From Mycobacterium sp. (GTDB lineage Bacteria; Actinomycetota; Actinomycetes; Mycobacteriales; Mycobacteriaceae), in NCBI GenBank assembly GCA_016197405.1, contig JACPVR010000011.1, forward strand, positions 186,001 through 250,000: DNA of 64,000 nucleotides. The letters are read 5' to 3'. Made by a program: the position numbers and the translations under genes. Shown here in pieces: positions 56,577 through 64,000 of this stretch; position 1 is the first letter of the stretch; each line of letters begins with the position of its first letter. The notes under the pieces are model-generated. The model searched no databases, was not told the origin of the DNA, and worked only from the letters and a program-made list of their open reading frames with translations.

Positions 56577-57041
56577 CTAGACGGCGCCGGTGAAACCGTG
56601 CTGGCGCCACGCCTCGTAGACCGCGACCGCCGCCGCGTTCGACAGGTTCAACGAACGTCGCCCGGCCAGCATCGGGATCCGGACGCGTGCGGTGATATGC
56701 GGATCGGCCAGCGTGGCCGCGTCCAGACCGGTCGGTTCGGGGCCGAACATCAGCACGTCACCGGCCCGGTAGGAGATATCGGCGAACGAGGTGTCGGTAT
56801 GCGCGGTGAAGGCGAAGACCCGCTCGGGCGCCATTGCTGCCCACGCCGAGTCCAGGTCGTCGTGCACCGTCACCGAGGCCAGGTCGTGGTAGTCCAGCCC
56901 GGCGCGGCGCAGCTTGGGTTCGGACAGATCGAACCCGAGTGGGTGCACCAGATGCAGTTCGACCCCGGTGGCCGCGGCCATCCGGATGGCGTTGCCGGTG
57001 TTGGGCGCGATACGCGGTGAGTAGAACATCAGCTTGAACAC
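56577..57041 (-). CDS. trmL: tRNA (cytidine(34)-2'-O)-methyltransferase
   Basis: A 154-residue SPOUT methyltransferase of minimal length. It has SPRIAPNTGNAIRMAAATG at the N-terminus, a central FGPEPTGLD (knot entry), and RRSLNLSNAAAVAVYEAWRQ at the C-terminal trefoil knot. The TrmL group methylates the wobble nucleotide of certain leucine tRNAs. The start is the GTG at 57041. It matches Rv3366 (SpoU) by position. Confidence 0.92.
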   Translation of the reverse strand: MFKLMFYSPRIAPNTGNAIRMAAATGVELHLVHPLGFDLSEPKLRRAGLDYHDLASVTVHDDLDSAWAAMAPERVFAFTAHTDTSFADISYRAGDVLMFGPEPTGLDAATLADPHITARVRIPMLAGRRSLNLSNAAAVAVYEAWRQHGFTGAV

Positions 57042-57186
57042 CCCACGATGATGTCAGCCGGCGACCGGCCCATTTGCCCACGCCCGACGGCGCGTTTGCT
57101 GTGGTGCCGGGGAAATCTGTCTGTTCAGTAAGAAGTGTGCAGGCCCCGTGCGGCGGCTGTCATACTGCACCAATTGCCACACGGCT

Positions 57187-57192
57187 TACATT
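57187..57192 (+). promoter_or_regulatory. Possible -10 element of the conservon operon
   Basis: TACATT (TANNNT type) is the best -10 candidate in the 218-bp gap upstream of the sensor-kinase-like gene, 67 bp before the chosen start. No -35 is obvious. No other feature is seen in this gap. Confidence 0.25.
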
Positions 57193-57259
57193 TGCTCAGT
57201 CCGGCGGTCGGGGCCGAATTGCGGGAAGGTCATGACGACGGCGGTACGTGGAGTATGCG

Positions 57260-59857
57260 GTGACGATGTTCGGTGAACCGGCCGGCCCGCAGCCGATCCC
57301 CGGGGTCCAGCAACCGGCAACACCGGTGCGGCGGCCGCGTCGATGGTCGCTGTCCAACTGGCCGGTGCGCTACAAAGTGCTGGCCATCGCGCTGATACCG
57401 CTGTTGCTGGCCGCGGTCTTCGGCGGCCTGCGGGTCTACGCCAGTACCGTGCAGGCCCGCGCCCTGCTCGTCGCCGCCGACCGCGTCGAATTGCTGCCCG
57501 TCATCAACGACTACATGGCCGGACTGGAGAACGCCCTGGTGGCCACGGCCACCGGCGGTGACACCGCGGCCGCCGAGACGCAATACAACGATGCGCGCTC
57601 GGCATTGCAACAGCGGCTCGGGCCCGCGGCGCCGATCCCGGAGGTCCGCCTTGCGGTGACGACGCTGCTCGACAACGGCGGGGTGCTGCTCGACAAGGCC
57701 AGGACCGGCGAGGCCAACCTGCGTCAGCAGGTCACCACCTACGCGCCGTTGTTGCTGACGGCGGAGACGGCGATCACCGGATCGGTGCGCGTCGACGACG
57801 AGGACCTGCGTGCCCAGGCCGACGGGCTGGCACGTGCCGTCGGCGCACGCGGACAGATGACCATGCAGCGGATGCTCGTCGAGCGCGGCGCCGACCTGCC
57901 GGAACCGGAGCTGCGTGCGTCGATGGTCGCGCTGGCCGGAACCGAACCGAGCACCGTGATGGGCATGTCGGCGCTGCTCGGCGGGGTCTCCGAACAGGCC
58001 AACGAACTGCGTTCGCAGATGGTGCAGCGCATATCGCTGATCTCCGATCCGGCCGCGGTGCTGGTCGGCAATCCCGAACTGCTGGCGTCCATCCAGATCA
58101 CCGACGACATCGCCAGGCAGCTGGTCGCCAAGACCACCACCGCCATCACCTCGAGCGTGCACGCCGAGGCAGCGCACCAGCGCAACAACGCGATCCGCGA
58201 CGGCGTCGTGGTGCTGGTGGTCTTCCTGCTGGTGCTGGCCATCGTGGCGCTGGTGGCCCGGTCGTTGATCAGGCCGCTGCGACGGCTGCGCGACGGCGCG
58301 CTCAAGATCGCGCACCAGGATCTGGCCGCCGAGATCGACCGGGTCAAGGCCGGTGACGAACGCGAGCCCGCGCCGCTGCCCATCCACACCAGCGAGGAAG
58401 TCGGGCAGGTGGCGCACGCCGTCGACGAACTGCACGCCCAGGCGCTGTTGCTCGCCGGTGACGAGGCCCGGTTGCGGGTGATGGTCAACGACATGTTCGA
58501 GACGATGTCGCGGCGGAACAAATCGCTTGTCGATCAACAGCTTTCCCTCATCGACGCCCTTGAGCGCAACGAGGAGGACCCAGGCCGGCTGGACAGCCTG
58601 TTCCGGCTCGATCACCTGGCGACGCGGATGCGGCGCAACGGTGCCAATCTGCTGGTGCTGGCCGGCGCCCAGACCTCGCGAGACGACAGTGCCCCGGTGG
58701 CCCTCGGCGCGCTGATCAACGCGGCAGCATCCGAGGTGGAGGATTACCGGCGCGTCGAGGTGTCCGCGGTGCCCGACTGCTCGGTGACCGGGGCGGCCGC
58801 CGCCGACGCGGTGCATATGCTCGCCGAACTGCTGGACAACGCACTGCAGTACTCGCCACCCACCGTCGCGGTGCGAGTCAGGGCGAGCTACACCTCCAAC
58901 GGCGGTGTGCTCATCGACATCGACGACGCCGGCCTCGGGATGACCGACGGTGATCTGCGCATCGCCAACATGCGCCTCACCGCGGGCGGTGAGGTCAGTC
59001 CCGAGAGTGCCCGGCACATGGGTCTTTTCGTCGTCGGCAGACTGGCGCGCCGACACGATATGACCGTGCGACTGCTGGTGGGCGCCGACGGCGCCGGCAC
59101 CACGGCGCAGGCCTACCTGCCGCCCGAACTGCTCGACGGCGCGGTTCCGGCGCCGGCCCCCGCCCCGCCGGCGGCCGCACTTGCACCGCCACAACCGGTA
59201 TGGAGCGGCGGGGAACCCGACCCGATCGCCGACCAGGCCGATGACGCCGAACTCACCGAGGCCTCGGTGACACTGTTGCCGCGCCGGGAACCCGGCTCCA
59301 GCGGCATCGCCGGCGACGGCCCGTTCGGCGGGCCCGACCAGCCCGCCGACGAACCCTGGTGGGAGCGCGAATCCGAGCCACCCGCCGCGACGGTCCCTGC
59401 CGACACCTCCGGATTCTTCGGATCGCGGCGCCGCCGCGAAGACGAACCCGCCGAAGACATTTCGCCGCAACACGATGACGAGCCCGACCTGATCTACCAG
59501 AACATGGTCTCCGAATGGCTCGTCGACCCACAGGGGCTGGCGACACCGCAGGACTGGAAGTCGGTGTGGGACAACGGGTGGACGGCCGCCGCGGAGGCCG
59601 AGCGCAAACCCGTCAGCGCGCACACCGATAACGGTTTGCCGGTGCGTGATCCCGGTGCCCGGCTGGTGCCCGGGGCCGCCGCTGCCGACCGTGAAAACGC
59701 GGTAGCATCGGACGACGGCACCCACCCCGACCAGGGTGAGCGGGTGGCCTTCGACCGCGACCCCGAAGCGATCCGTGCCTCCATCAGCAGTCATTTCGGG
59801 GGTGTGCACGCGGGCCGATCGCAGGATCACGACACGAGTCGAGGACGGCAGGAATGA
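57260..59857 (+). CDS. Membrane sensor-kinase-like protein of the mfpA conservon (Rv3365c-like)
   Basis: An 865-residue protein. A basic segment precedes TM1 (about 40-60: [18 protein letters not shown]), an extracytoplasmic nitrate/nitrite-sensing-type helical domain spans about 65-310, TM2 is at about 317-335, and a HAMP domain follows. A degenerate dimerization region and an HATPase domain ([19 protein letters not shown]) come next. The last 230 residues are a low-complexity Pro/Ala/Asp tail. No clear phospho-acceptor His motif is seen, as in Streptomyces CvnA proteins. The start is a choice: GTG at 57260 has GGAG 6 nt upstream; GTG 57248 and ATG 57266 are alternatives. Confidence 0.9.
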   Translation: MTMFGEPAGPQPIPGVQQPATPVRRPRRWSLSNWPVRYKVLAIALIPLLLAAVFGGLRVYASTVQARALLVAADRVELLPVINDYMAGLENALVATATGGDTAAAETQYNDARSALQQRLGPAAPIPEVRLAVTTLLDNGGVLLDKARTGEANLRQQVTTYAPLLLTAETAITGSVRVDDEDLRAQADGLARAVGARGQMTMQRMLVERGADLPEPELRASMVALAGTEPSTVMGMSALLGGVSEQANELRSQMVQRISLISDPAAVLVGNPELLASIQITDDIARQLVAKTTTAITSSVHAEAAHQRNNAIRDGVVVLVVFLLVLAIVALVARSLIRPLRRLRDGALKIAHQDLAAEIDRVKAGDEREPAPLPIHTSEEVGQVAHAVDELHAQALLLAGDEARLRVMVNDMFETMSRRNKSLVDQQLSLIDALERNEEDPGRLDSLFRLDHLATRMRRNGANLLVLAGAQTSRDDSAPVALGALINAAASEVEDYRRVEVSAVPDCSVTGAAAADAVHMLAELLDNALQYSPPTVAVRVRASYTSNGGVLIDIDDAGLGMTDGDLRIANMRLTAGGEVSPESARHMGLFVVGRLARRHDMTVRLLVGADGAGTTAQAYLPPELLDGAVPAPAPAPPAAALAPPQPVWSGGEPDPIADQADDAELTEASVTLLPRREPGSSGIAGDGPFGGPDQPADEPWWERESEPPAATVPADTSGFFGSRRRREDEPAEDISPQHDDEPDLIYQNMVSEWLVDPQGLATPQDWKSVWDNGWTAAAEAERKPVSAHTDNGLPVRDPGARLVPGAAAADRENAVASDDGTHPDQGERVAFDRDPEAIRASISSHFGGVHAGRSQDHDTSRGRQE

Positions 59858-60270
59858 GCGAGGCGCCACGTTCGCCGCAGGGCAGTCCGCTGGACTGGCT
59901 GGTGTCGAAATTCGCCCGCGAGGTCGCCGGCGTCGCGCACGCGGTGCTGGTCTCGGTCGACGGGTTGCTCATCGCCGCCAGTGAACATCTGCCACCGGAG
60001 CGCGCCGATCAGCTCGCGGCGGTCACCTCCGGTCTGGCCAGCCTGTCCGCCGGGGCCGCGCAACTCTTCCAGGGCGGCCGGGTGCTGCAGTCGGTCGTCG
60101 AAATGGACCACGGCTACGTGTTGATCATGCAGGTCGGCGACGGGTCCCAACTGGCGACCCTGGCTTCCAAGTCGTGCGATATCGGCCAGGTCGGGTATGA
60201 GATGGCGGTGCTGGCCGAACGCGTCGGCGCGGTCACGCAGGCCACCCGGCGCGCGCCGCAACCGTCGTGA
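59854..60270 (+). CDS. Roadblock/LC7-domain protein (CvnB/Rv3364c-like)
   Basis: A 138-residue single Roadblock/LC7 domain ([28 protein letters not shown] and following). It is the GTPase-partner component of actinobacterial conservons and is expected to act as a GEF or scaffold for the small G protein encoded two genes on. Its ATG overlaps the kinase-like gene stop (ATGA). Confidence 0.93.
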   Translation: MSEAPRSPQGSPLDWLVSKFAREVAGVAHAVLVSVDGLLIAASEHLPPERADQLAAVTSGLASLSAGAAQLFQGGRVLQSVVEMDHGYVLIMQVGDGSQLATLASKSCDIGQVGYEMAVLAERVGAVTQATRRAPQPS

Positions 60271-60276
60271 GCCGCG

Positions 60277-60648
60277 ATGGACGAATCCGAGCACGCCGCT
60301 GCGCGGGAGGCGAGTCTGGTCCGCCCGTACCGGTTGACCGCGGGCCGGACCGACACCGAGGTGCATCTGCCGTTGGCGGCGCCGGTGCAGACGCTGGCCG
60401 CCGCCCATGCGCGGCGCTGGCCGCCCGGTGATCTGCACGGCCGGATCGTCGCGCTGTGCACCGCCAGCCCTTCGGTGGCCGAGATATCGGCCCGCCTCGA
60501 TGTTCCGCTCGGTGTGGCCCGTGTCCTGGTGGGCGATCTGGTGACGTCGGGTTACCTTCGAGTGCAGACGACACTGACCGACCGCTCCACCCATGACGAG
60601 CGACGCGAACTCATAGGAAGGACGCTCCGTGGCCTACGCGCACTCTGA
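60277..60648 (+). CDS. DUF742 protein (CvnC/Rv3363c-like)
   Basis: A 123-residue DUF742 protein with RPYRLTAGRTD near the start and a winged-helix-like centre (IVALCTASPSVAEISARLDVPLGVARVLVGDLV), ending VRLRGLRAL-like. It is the third conservon component, probably an adaptor; possible DNA binding is untested. It overlaps the following G-protein gene by 20 bp. Confidence 0.92.
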   Translation: MDESEHAAAREASLVRPYRLTAGRTDTEVHLPLAAPVQTLAAAHARRWPPGDLHGRIVALCTASPSVAEISARLDVPLGVARVLVGDLVTSGYLRVQTTLTDRSTHDERRELIGRTLRGLRAL

Positions 60649-61207
60649 GAGGCGTGACGCCGCGTCGACCAAGATCGTCATCGCCGGTGGGTTCGGTGTC
60701 GGCAAGACCACCTTCGTCGGCGCCGTCTCGGAGATCATGCCGCTGCGCACCGAGGCCATGGTGACCAACGTGTCCGCCGGCGTCGACGCACTCGACGCCA
60801 CCCCGGCCAAGTCGACGACCACGGTCGCGATGGACTTCGGCCGGATAACGCTCGGCGAGGATCTGGTGCTGTACCTGTTCGGGACGCCGGGCCAGCGACG
60901 GTTCTGGTTCATGTGGGACGACCTGGTGCACGGCGCGATCGGTGCCGTCGTGCTGGTGGACACCCGCCGTCTGCAGGACAGTTTCGCCGCGGTCGACTTC
61001 TTCGAGAACCGCAAGATCCCGTTCATCATCGCGGTCAACGAGTTCGACGGTGCCCAGCGCTTCCCGGCCGACGAGGTGCGCAAGGCGCTGGCGCTCTCGG
61101 ATTCCACGCCGATCGTCGCCGTGGATGCCCGCAGTCGCAGCTCGGCGCGCGACGCGCTGATCGCGGTGAGTGAGTACGCGCTGCAGACCTTGTCCGCGGC
61201 CGGGTGA
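60629..61207 (+). CDS. mfpB: Conservon small GTPase (Rv3362c-like)
   Basis: A 192-residue Ras/MglA-like GTPase. The P-loop is GGFGVGKTTF (20-29), the switch region has TTTVAMDFGRI, the G3 motif is FGTPGQRRFWFMW, and the G4 equivalent is AVNEFD. The family partner in M. smegmatis (MfpB) modulates the effect of MfpA on fluoroquinolone susceptibility. The GTG at 60629 has GGAAGGA upstream. The gene is coupled to mfpA by a GTGA overlap. Confidence 0.93.
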   Translation: MAYAHSERRDAASTKIVIAGGFGVGKTTFVGAVSEIMPLRTEAMVTNVSAGVDALDATPAKSTTTVAMDFGRITLGEDLVLYLFGTPGQRRFWFMWDDLVHGAIGAVVLVDTRRLQDSFAAVDFFENRKIPFIIAVNEFDGAQRFPADEVRKALALSDSTPIVAVDARSRSSARDALIAVSEYALQTLSAAG

Positions 61208-61752
61208 ACTGGACCGACCGGGAGTTCGTCGGTCACGACTTCCGTGACGAGGATCTGAGCCCGCTGACCACCGAGCGGGTCGTCTTCGACGACTGCGACT
61301 TCAGCGGCACCAACCTGGCCGAGTCGGTGCACACCGGAAGCGCGTTCCGTAACTGCCGATTCGACCGGACCACGCTGTGGCACAGCACGTTCCGGCACTG
61401 CAGTCTGATGGGATCGACGTTCACCAACTGCCGGTTGCGGCCGGTGATCTTCGACGAGGTGGACTTCACCCTGGTCTCGCTGGGCAAGGCCGACCTGCGC
61501 GGCGTCGACATGTCGGGCTGCCGGTTCCGGGAGGCCTCGCTGGTGGAGACCGATCTGCGCAAGGCGGTGCTGCGGGGAGCCGACCTCAGCGGTGCCCGGA
61601 CCGTCGGCGCCCGCCTGGACGAGGCCGATCTGCGGGGCGCCCGGATCGATCCGACGCTGTGGACCACGGCAAGCCTGCGCGGCGCCAAGATCGACATCGC
61701 CCAGGGCCTGGCCTATGCCGCCGCGCACGGGCTCGACGTGCACGGGCAGTGA
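61204..61752 (+). CDS. mfpA: Pentapeptide-repeat DNA-gyrase-binding protein
   Basis: A 182-residue right-handed beta-helix protein made of pentapeptide repeats (A[D/N]LxX), for example CDFSGTNLAESV, ADLRGVDMSGCRF, ADLSGARTVGARLDEADLRGARI. It is the length of M. tuberculosis MfpA, a DNA mimic that binds gyrase and protects it from fluoroquinolones. The start is the GTG at 61204, overlapping the GTPase stop. It is the last gene of the five-gene conservon. Confidence 0.95.
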   Translation: MNWTDREFVGHDFRDEDLSPLTTERVVFDDCDFSGTNLAESVHTGSAFRNCRFDRTTLWHSTFRHCSLMGSTFTNCRLRPVIFDEVDFTLVSLGKADLRGVDMSGCRFREASLVETDLRKAVLRGADLSGARTVGARLDEADLRGARIDPTLWTTASLRGAKIDIAQGLAYAAAHGLDVHGQ

Positions 61753-61770
61753 AACCGCAACCTGGCCGTT

Positions 61771-61825
61771 GAGACTGCACCAAGTGCGGGGTTTCGGCCG
61801 AAATCCCCACCCAGGATGCAGTCTC
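61771..61825. terminator. Two-part hairpin, likely bidirectional terminator or palindromic repeat
   Basis: A 55-base element between the convergent mfpA and ABC-transporter genes. The outer arms GAGACTGCA and TGCAGTCTC pair perfectly over 9 bp. An inner stem pairs GGGGTTTCGG with CCGAAATCCCC with a single bulge. No U-tract follows on either side, so it may act as a rho-independent-like structure or be a dispersed palindromic repeat. Confidence 0.6.
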
Positions 61826-61839
61826 GACGCCGCGGCGAG

Positions 61840-64000
61840 CTATGCGCTCTTGAGCCGGATCTTGAAGCGCACGAAGGTCAGGTAGCCGATGCTCAGCGCG
61901 GCCAGCATGCCCATGTCGAACCACCAGGCGCTGGCGGTGTGCTCCCAGTGCGCGTCCTTGGGTGTGAGCGGCCCGGGTACCAGCTTGATCAGGTCCACCG
62001 TGGAGGCCGACGCGGCGAAACCCCAGCGGGCCGGGGTCAACCAGGACAGCTGGTCGAGCACCAGGCGGTCGGTCACCGGGATCATGCCGCCGGAGAACAC
62101 CAGCTGGCTCATCACGGCGACCACCAGCAGCGGCATGATCTGCTCGTTCGATTTCGCCATCGCCGACAGCGCCAGGCCGACCATGGCGGCAGTGACGGTG
62201 GTCGCGGCCATCACGACGAACAATTCGGCGGTGGGGGACAGGAACGTCAACGAACCCTGGGTGGGGCCACCCTTGCCCGCGATGGTGATGGCCGTGACGA
62301 TCGAGGACTGCAGCACCGCGAAGACGGCATAGATGCACACCTTGGCGAGCAGGTAGGCCGTGGTGGACAACCCGACGGCCTGCTCGCGGCGGAAGATGGC
62401 CCGCTCACCGATGAGGTCGCGGACGGTGAGCGCGGTGCCCATGAAGATCGCGCCCACGTTGAGCAGCACCAGGATCTGGCCCGGCTCGTTGGGGGCGTCA
62501 CCGAGCGGGTCGGGGATACCGAATCCGACGGTGCCGGGCACCGACAGCGACAGCACACCCATGATGAACGGCAGTATCGCCAGGAAGAAGAAGTAACCGC
62601 GGTCGGACACGATGAGGCGCATCTGCCGGCGCGCGATCGTCGAGAACTGGCGCAGCAGGCTGGTTTTGGCGGGCTTTCCGAGATCGCCGGGCTGGCCCGA
62701 CGGCGGTCGGGCCGGGGCCGGACCGCTGCGGTCCAGGAACCGCCGGTTGGCCTCCTCGGGGTCGCCGGCCACCGTGCTGAAGATGTCGGCCCAGTTGGTG
62801 GTGCCCATGGCCGGGCCGATATCGCTGGGCGGGCCGCAGAACGCGGTCTTGCCGCCGGGTGCCAGCAGCAGCACCTGATCGCAGACGTCGAGGTAGGTCA
62901 GTGAGTGTGTCACCACGATGACGACGCGGCCGGCATCGGCCAGCTGGCGCAGCATCGTCATGACCTGGCGATCCAGCGCGGGATCGAGACCGGAGGTGGG
63001 TTCGTCGAGGATCAGCAGCGACGGGCCGGTCAGCAGCTCCAGCGCGACCGAGGCCCGTTTGCGCTGACCGCCGGACAGTTTGTCGACCCGGGTCTGGAGA
63101 TGCTGGGTCATCTCGAGTTCCTCGAGCACCTGAGCGACGACCTGCTCGCGGTCCTCCTTGGTGGTGTCCGGCGGCAGCCGGAGCTCGGCGGCGTACATCA
63201 GCGCCTGCTTGACCGTGAGCTGGCCGTGCACCACATCGTCCTGCGGCACCATGCCGATCCGGGAACGCAGCGAGGCGTACTCGGCGTGGATGTCGTGGCC
63301 CTCGAAGGTGATGGTGCCGCTGGTGGGGTGGGTGTAGCCGGCGACCTGACGGGCGAAAGTCGACTTGCCGGCGCCGGAGGGGCCGATGACCGCGGTCAGC
63401 GTGCCGGGCCGGGCCGTCAGCGAGATGTTGTCGAGCAGCGTCTTGTTGCCCTCGATGGTCCAGGTCAGGCCGTGGACCTCCAGCCCGCCGGTGCGGGTGG
63501 CGGCCTCGGTCTCCGACCGCCGCAGCAGCGTGCCACCGGAGAAGACCAGGTCGATGTTGCCGATGGTGACCACGTCACCGTCGTGCAGCGCCGCCGATTC
63601 GACACGGTGGCCGTTGACGAAGGTGCCGTTGATGCTGTTGTCGACCAGTTCGGCGCCGCCGCCGGCCGACGGGATGAGGGTGGCGTGGTGACGCGAGGCC
63701 AGGACATCGGGGATGACGATGTCGTTGTCGGTGGCGCGGCCGATCTTCAGCGATCCGGCGGGCGCGTCGACGGCGCGCCCGGGACGCAGGATCTTGAGCA
63801 TGCTGGTCGCCAGGTTGCCGTCGCCGGACCCGGACGGCGCGCGCGGCGGGATGGCGGCGGGTCCCATCTGGGTGGGCATGTTGCCGGGGGCCTGCGAGAC
63901 CGGCTGTGCGGTGCTCGGCGGGTAGGGCTGCGGGCGTGCGCCGGTCGGGTACGGCGGCGGGGTGTGCCCGGCGGTCGGGTAATTCGGCCGCGGCCGGGCG
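61840..64000 (-). CDS. FHA-domain ABC transporter (Rv1747-like), 5' end beyond window
   Basis: The frame is open to the right edge, so the N-terminus is missing; about 720 residues are visible. From the edge inward: a Pro/Tyr-rich linker, an FHA domain (LKIGRATDNDIVIPD...SRHHATL...NGTFVNG), an ABC ATPase domain with Walker A GPSGAGKST, signature LSGGQRKR and Walker B LLILDEP, and a six-helix ABC-2 permease domain. The layout equals Rv1747, whose FHA domains bind phosphothreonines placed by the kinase PknF. The export substrate is uncertain; cell-wall glycolipids have been proposed. The ATG at 63879 is an internal methionine, not the start. Confidence 0.92.
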   Translation of the reverse strand, partial: ARPRPNYPTAGHTPPPYPTGARPQPYPPSTAQPVSQAPGNMPTQMGPAAIPPRAPSGSGDGNLATSMLKILRPGRAVDAPAGSLKIGRATDNDIVIPDVLASRHHATLIPSAGGGAELVDNSINGTFVNGHRVESAALHDGDVVTIGNIDLVFSGGTLLRRSETEAATRTGGLEVHGLTWTIEGNKTLLDNISLTARPGTLTAVIGPSGAGKSTFARQVAGYTHPTSGTITFEGHDIHAEYASLRSRIGMVPQDDVVHGQLTVKQALMYAAELRLPPDTTKEDREQVVAQVLEELEMTQHLQTRVDKLSGGQRKRASVALELLTGPSLLILDEPTSGLDPALDRQVMTMLRQLADAGRVVIVVTHSLTYLDVCDQVLLLAPGGKTAFCGPPSDIGPAMGTTNWADIFSTVAGDPEEANRRFLDRSGPAPARPPSGQPGDLGKPAKTSLLRQFSTIARRQMRLIVSDRGYFFFLAILPFIMGVLSLSVPGTVGFGIPDPLGDAPNEPGQILVLLNVGAIFMGTALTVRDLIGERAIFRREQAVGLSTTAYLLAKVCIYAVFAVLQSSIVTAITIAGKGGPTQGSLTFLSPTAELFVVMAATTVTAAMVGLALSAMAKSNEQIMPLLVVAVMSQLVFSGGMIPVTDRLVLDQLSWLTPARWGFAASASTVDLIKLVPGPLTPKDAHWEHTASAWWFDMGMLAALSIGYLTFVRFKIRLKSA

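Noticed and set aside
57230..59869. 879-codon open frame on the minus strand
   Set aside because: It is antisense to the whole sensor-kinase-like gene and its translation is rich in His/Gly/Arg with no domain; it is a GC-rich shadow frame.

Overview
The window is high-GC actinobacterial DNA and almost certainly from a mycobacterium, most likely a rapid-growing Mycolicibacterium-type species. Many proteins match the Mycobacterium tuberculosis dormancy (DosR/DevR) regulon: DevR itself, a DevS/DosT-type heme sensor kinase, Acg-type nitroreductases, and relatives of Rv1733c, Rv1738, Rv2004c, Rv2006, Rv2029c, Rv2030c and Rv3130c. The right end follows the M. tuberculosis order Rv3370c (dnaE2), Rv3369, Rv3368c, Rv3366, Rv3365c to Rv3361c (mfpA), then an Rv1747-type FHA/ABC transporter. 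These relationships are recognised from memory of the families; no search was run.

Layout. (1) 1-5475: four tandem universal stress proteins (USPs), an Acg nitroreductase, a CsoR-family repressor with an unknown partner, and a three-helix-bundle protein. (2) 5597-9929: a cation P-type ATPase converging on and overlapping a SulP transporter. (3) 16935 down to 8214, leftward: Acg nitroreductase, DUF1876 (Rv1738-like), USP, SRPBCC protein, P1B-5 metal ATPase fused to hemerythrin, DevS/DosT kinase and SulP, several with overlapping stop and start codons. (4) 17128-21809, rightward: a translationally coupled five-gene unit (Rv2004c-like kinase/AAA protein, USP, USP, Rv1733c-like membrane protein, USP). 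(5) 25585 down to 21825, leftward: USP, PRC/MgtE-N protein, NRAMP-like transporter and devR. (6) 31968 down to 26362: arcD-arcA-arcB-arcC plus a USP, the complete arginine deiminase pathway. (7) 32210-35235: Rv2030c-like and pfkB. (8) 48953 down to 35175: wax ester/DGAT acyltransferase, PEP synthase, OtsB/GH65 fusion, GltD-like flavoprotein, pyruvate:ferredoxin oxidoreductase and a DHOD-like protein. (9) 49083-51348: small accessory genes. (10) 51463-64000: SOS-controlled dnaE2 and the conserved chromosomal block through the mfpA conservon.

How it fits together. Positions 1 to about 50.2 kb look like one hypoxia/dormancy island: sensor kinase, response regulator, ten tandem-domain USPs, redox and metal transport, and anaerobic-type energy metabolism (arginine fermentation to ATP, PFOR, PEP synthase, PfkB, disaccharide phosphorolysis, storage-lipid synthesis). 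DosR-box-like palindromes (core GGGACTWWAGTCCC, 9-11 of 14 matches) lie mostly about 60 bp upstream of start codons in several of the key intergenic regions, which supports coordinated control. devR and devS are not adjacent here; about 10 kb and several other operons separate them. No tRNA, rRNA, CRISPR array or insertion sequence was seen, and no gene-free stretch exceeds about 240 bases.
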